Source of the DNA: Nitrospinota bacterium
GTDB lineage: Bacteria; Nitrospinota; Nitrospinia; UBA9942
Reading direction: 5' to 3'
Assembly: GCA_016234205.1 (NCBI GenBank)
Contig: JACRGN010000132.1
Location: forward strand, 1-5,552
DNA length: 5,552 nucleotides
The notes below the pieces were generated by a model. The model saw nothing but the letters and a program-made list of their open reading frames with translations, did no database searches and was not told where the DNA came from. Positions 5,426-5,552 of this stretch are shown here, one piece after another (the stretch's first letter is position 1; each line of letters opens with the position of its first letter). A program made the translations under genes and the position numbers.

Positions 5426-5552
5426 TTAGCGTTTCTCCTCTTCCTCTGCAGTTTTAACTGATAAAGCATCCATGGTTCTCCTGACCTTTTCAAAGTGAAT
5501 TGCCACCTTTGCAAGCTTTTCTGTAGTTGCTCTAAGACGCTCTACAAGGGCA
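5426..5552 (-). CDS. C-terminal 41 codons of an unrecognised protein
   Basis: An open frame enters at the right edge and ends with TAA at 5428-5426. The 41 visible residues begin ALVERLRATTEKLAKVAIHF and end AEEEEKR. They are rich in Lys, Glu, Arg and Leu and look like a charged amphipathic helix or coiled coil with an acidic-basic tail. I do not recognise a family: it does not resemble the C-terminal ends of PilB, PilT or GspE as I know them. It is probably real because it ends right at the start of the intergenic palindrome, just as the other genes here do, and its strand and spacing fit an operon with pilC. Confidence 0.6.
   Translation of the reverse strand, partial: ALVERLRATTEKLAKVAIHFEKVRRTMDALSVKTAEEEEKR

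Overview
The window is a compact, AT-rich bacterial chromosome segment. Every gene I can support is on the minus strand, so transcription runs from high to low coordinates. In that order it holds: the last 41 codons of an unrecognised gene (5552-5426); pilC, the type IV pilus inner-membrane platform protein (5341-4142); a PilS-like membrane sensor histidine kinase (4061-2415); an aminoglycoside-phosphotransferase-fold protein of the COG2187 type (2343-1330); a P-loop kinase of the COG0645/AAA_33 type (1221-640); and the first 215 codons of NAD kinase (647-1), which runs off the left edge. No RNA gene, transposase or CRISPR array is visible, and the plus strand carries no convincing gene.

The pilC-pilS pair next to nadK, the AT-rich coding and the close packing fit a Gram-negative type IV-piliated bacterium of the Nitrospirota or former Deltaproteobacteria kind. 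This placement is an inference from style and gene order, with low confidence. PilC works with the PilB/PilT motors to assemble and retract pili, and PilS would normally signal to a sigma-54 activator, PilR, to control pilin transcription. PilR is not the next gene here. The next two genes look like the two halves of a protein that in many bacteria is one polypeptide (COG2187 domain followed by COG0645 domain). The second half overlaps nadK by 8 bases.

The most unusual content is between the genes. Each of the four intergenic gaps (about 70-108 bases) is almost filled by an imperfect palindrome whose arms are tandem short words. Three gaps use a 7-base unit and one uses a 9-base unit, and the word differs in every gap: GCAAGTT, CAATGAG, ATTGAAG and GGTTTAAAC. 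Each palindrome reaches or nearly touches the upstream stop codon and ends 4 to 23 bases before the next start codon. None of the four genes behind a palindrome has a recognisable Shine-Dalgarno sequence. The one junction without a palindrome (nadK) has a clear GAGAGG. This architecture is the finding most worth following up.
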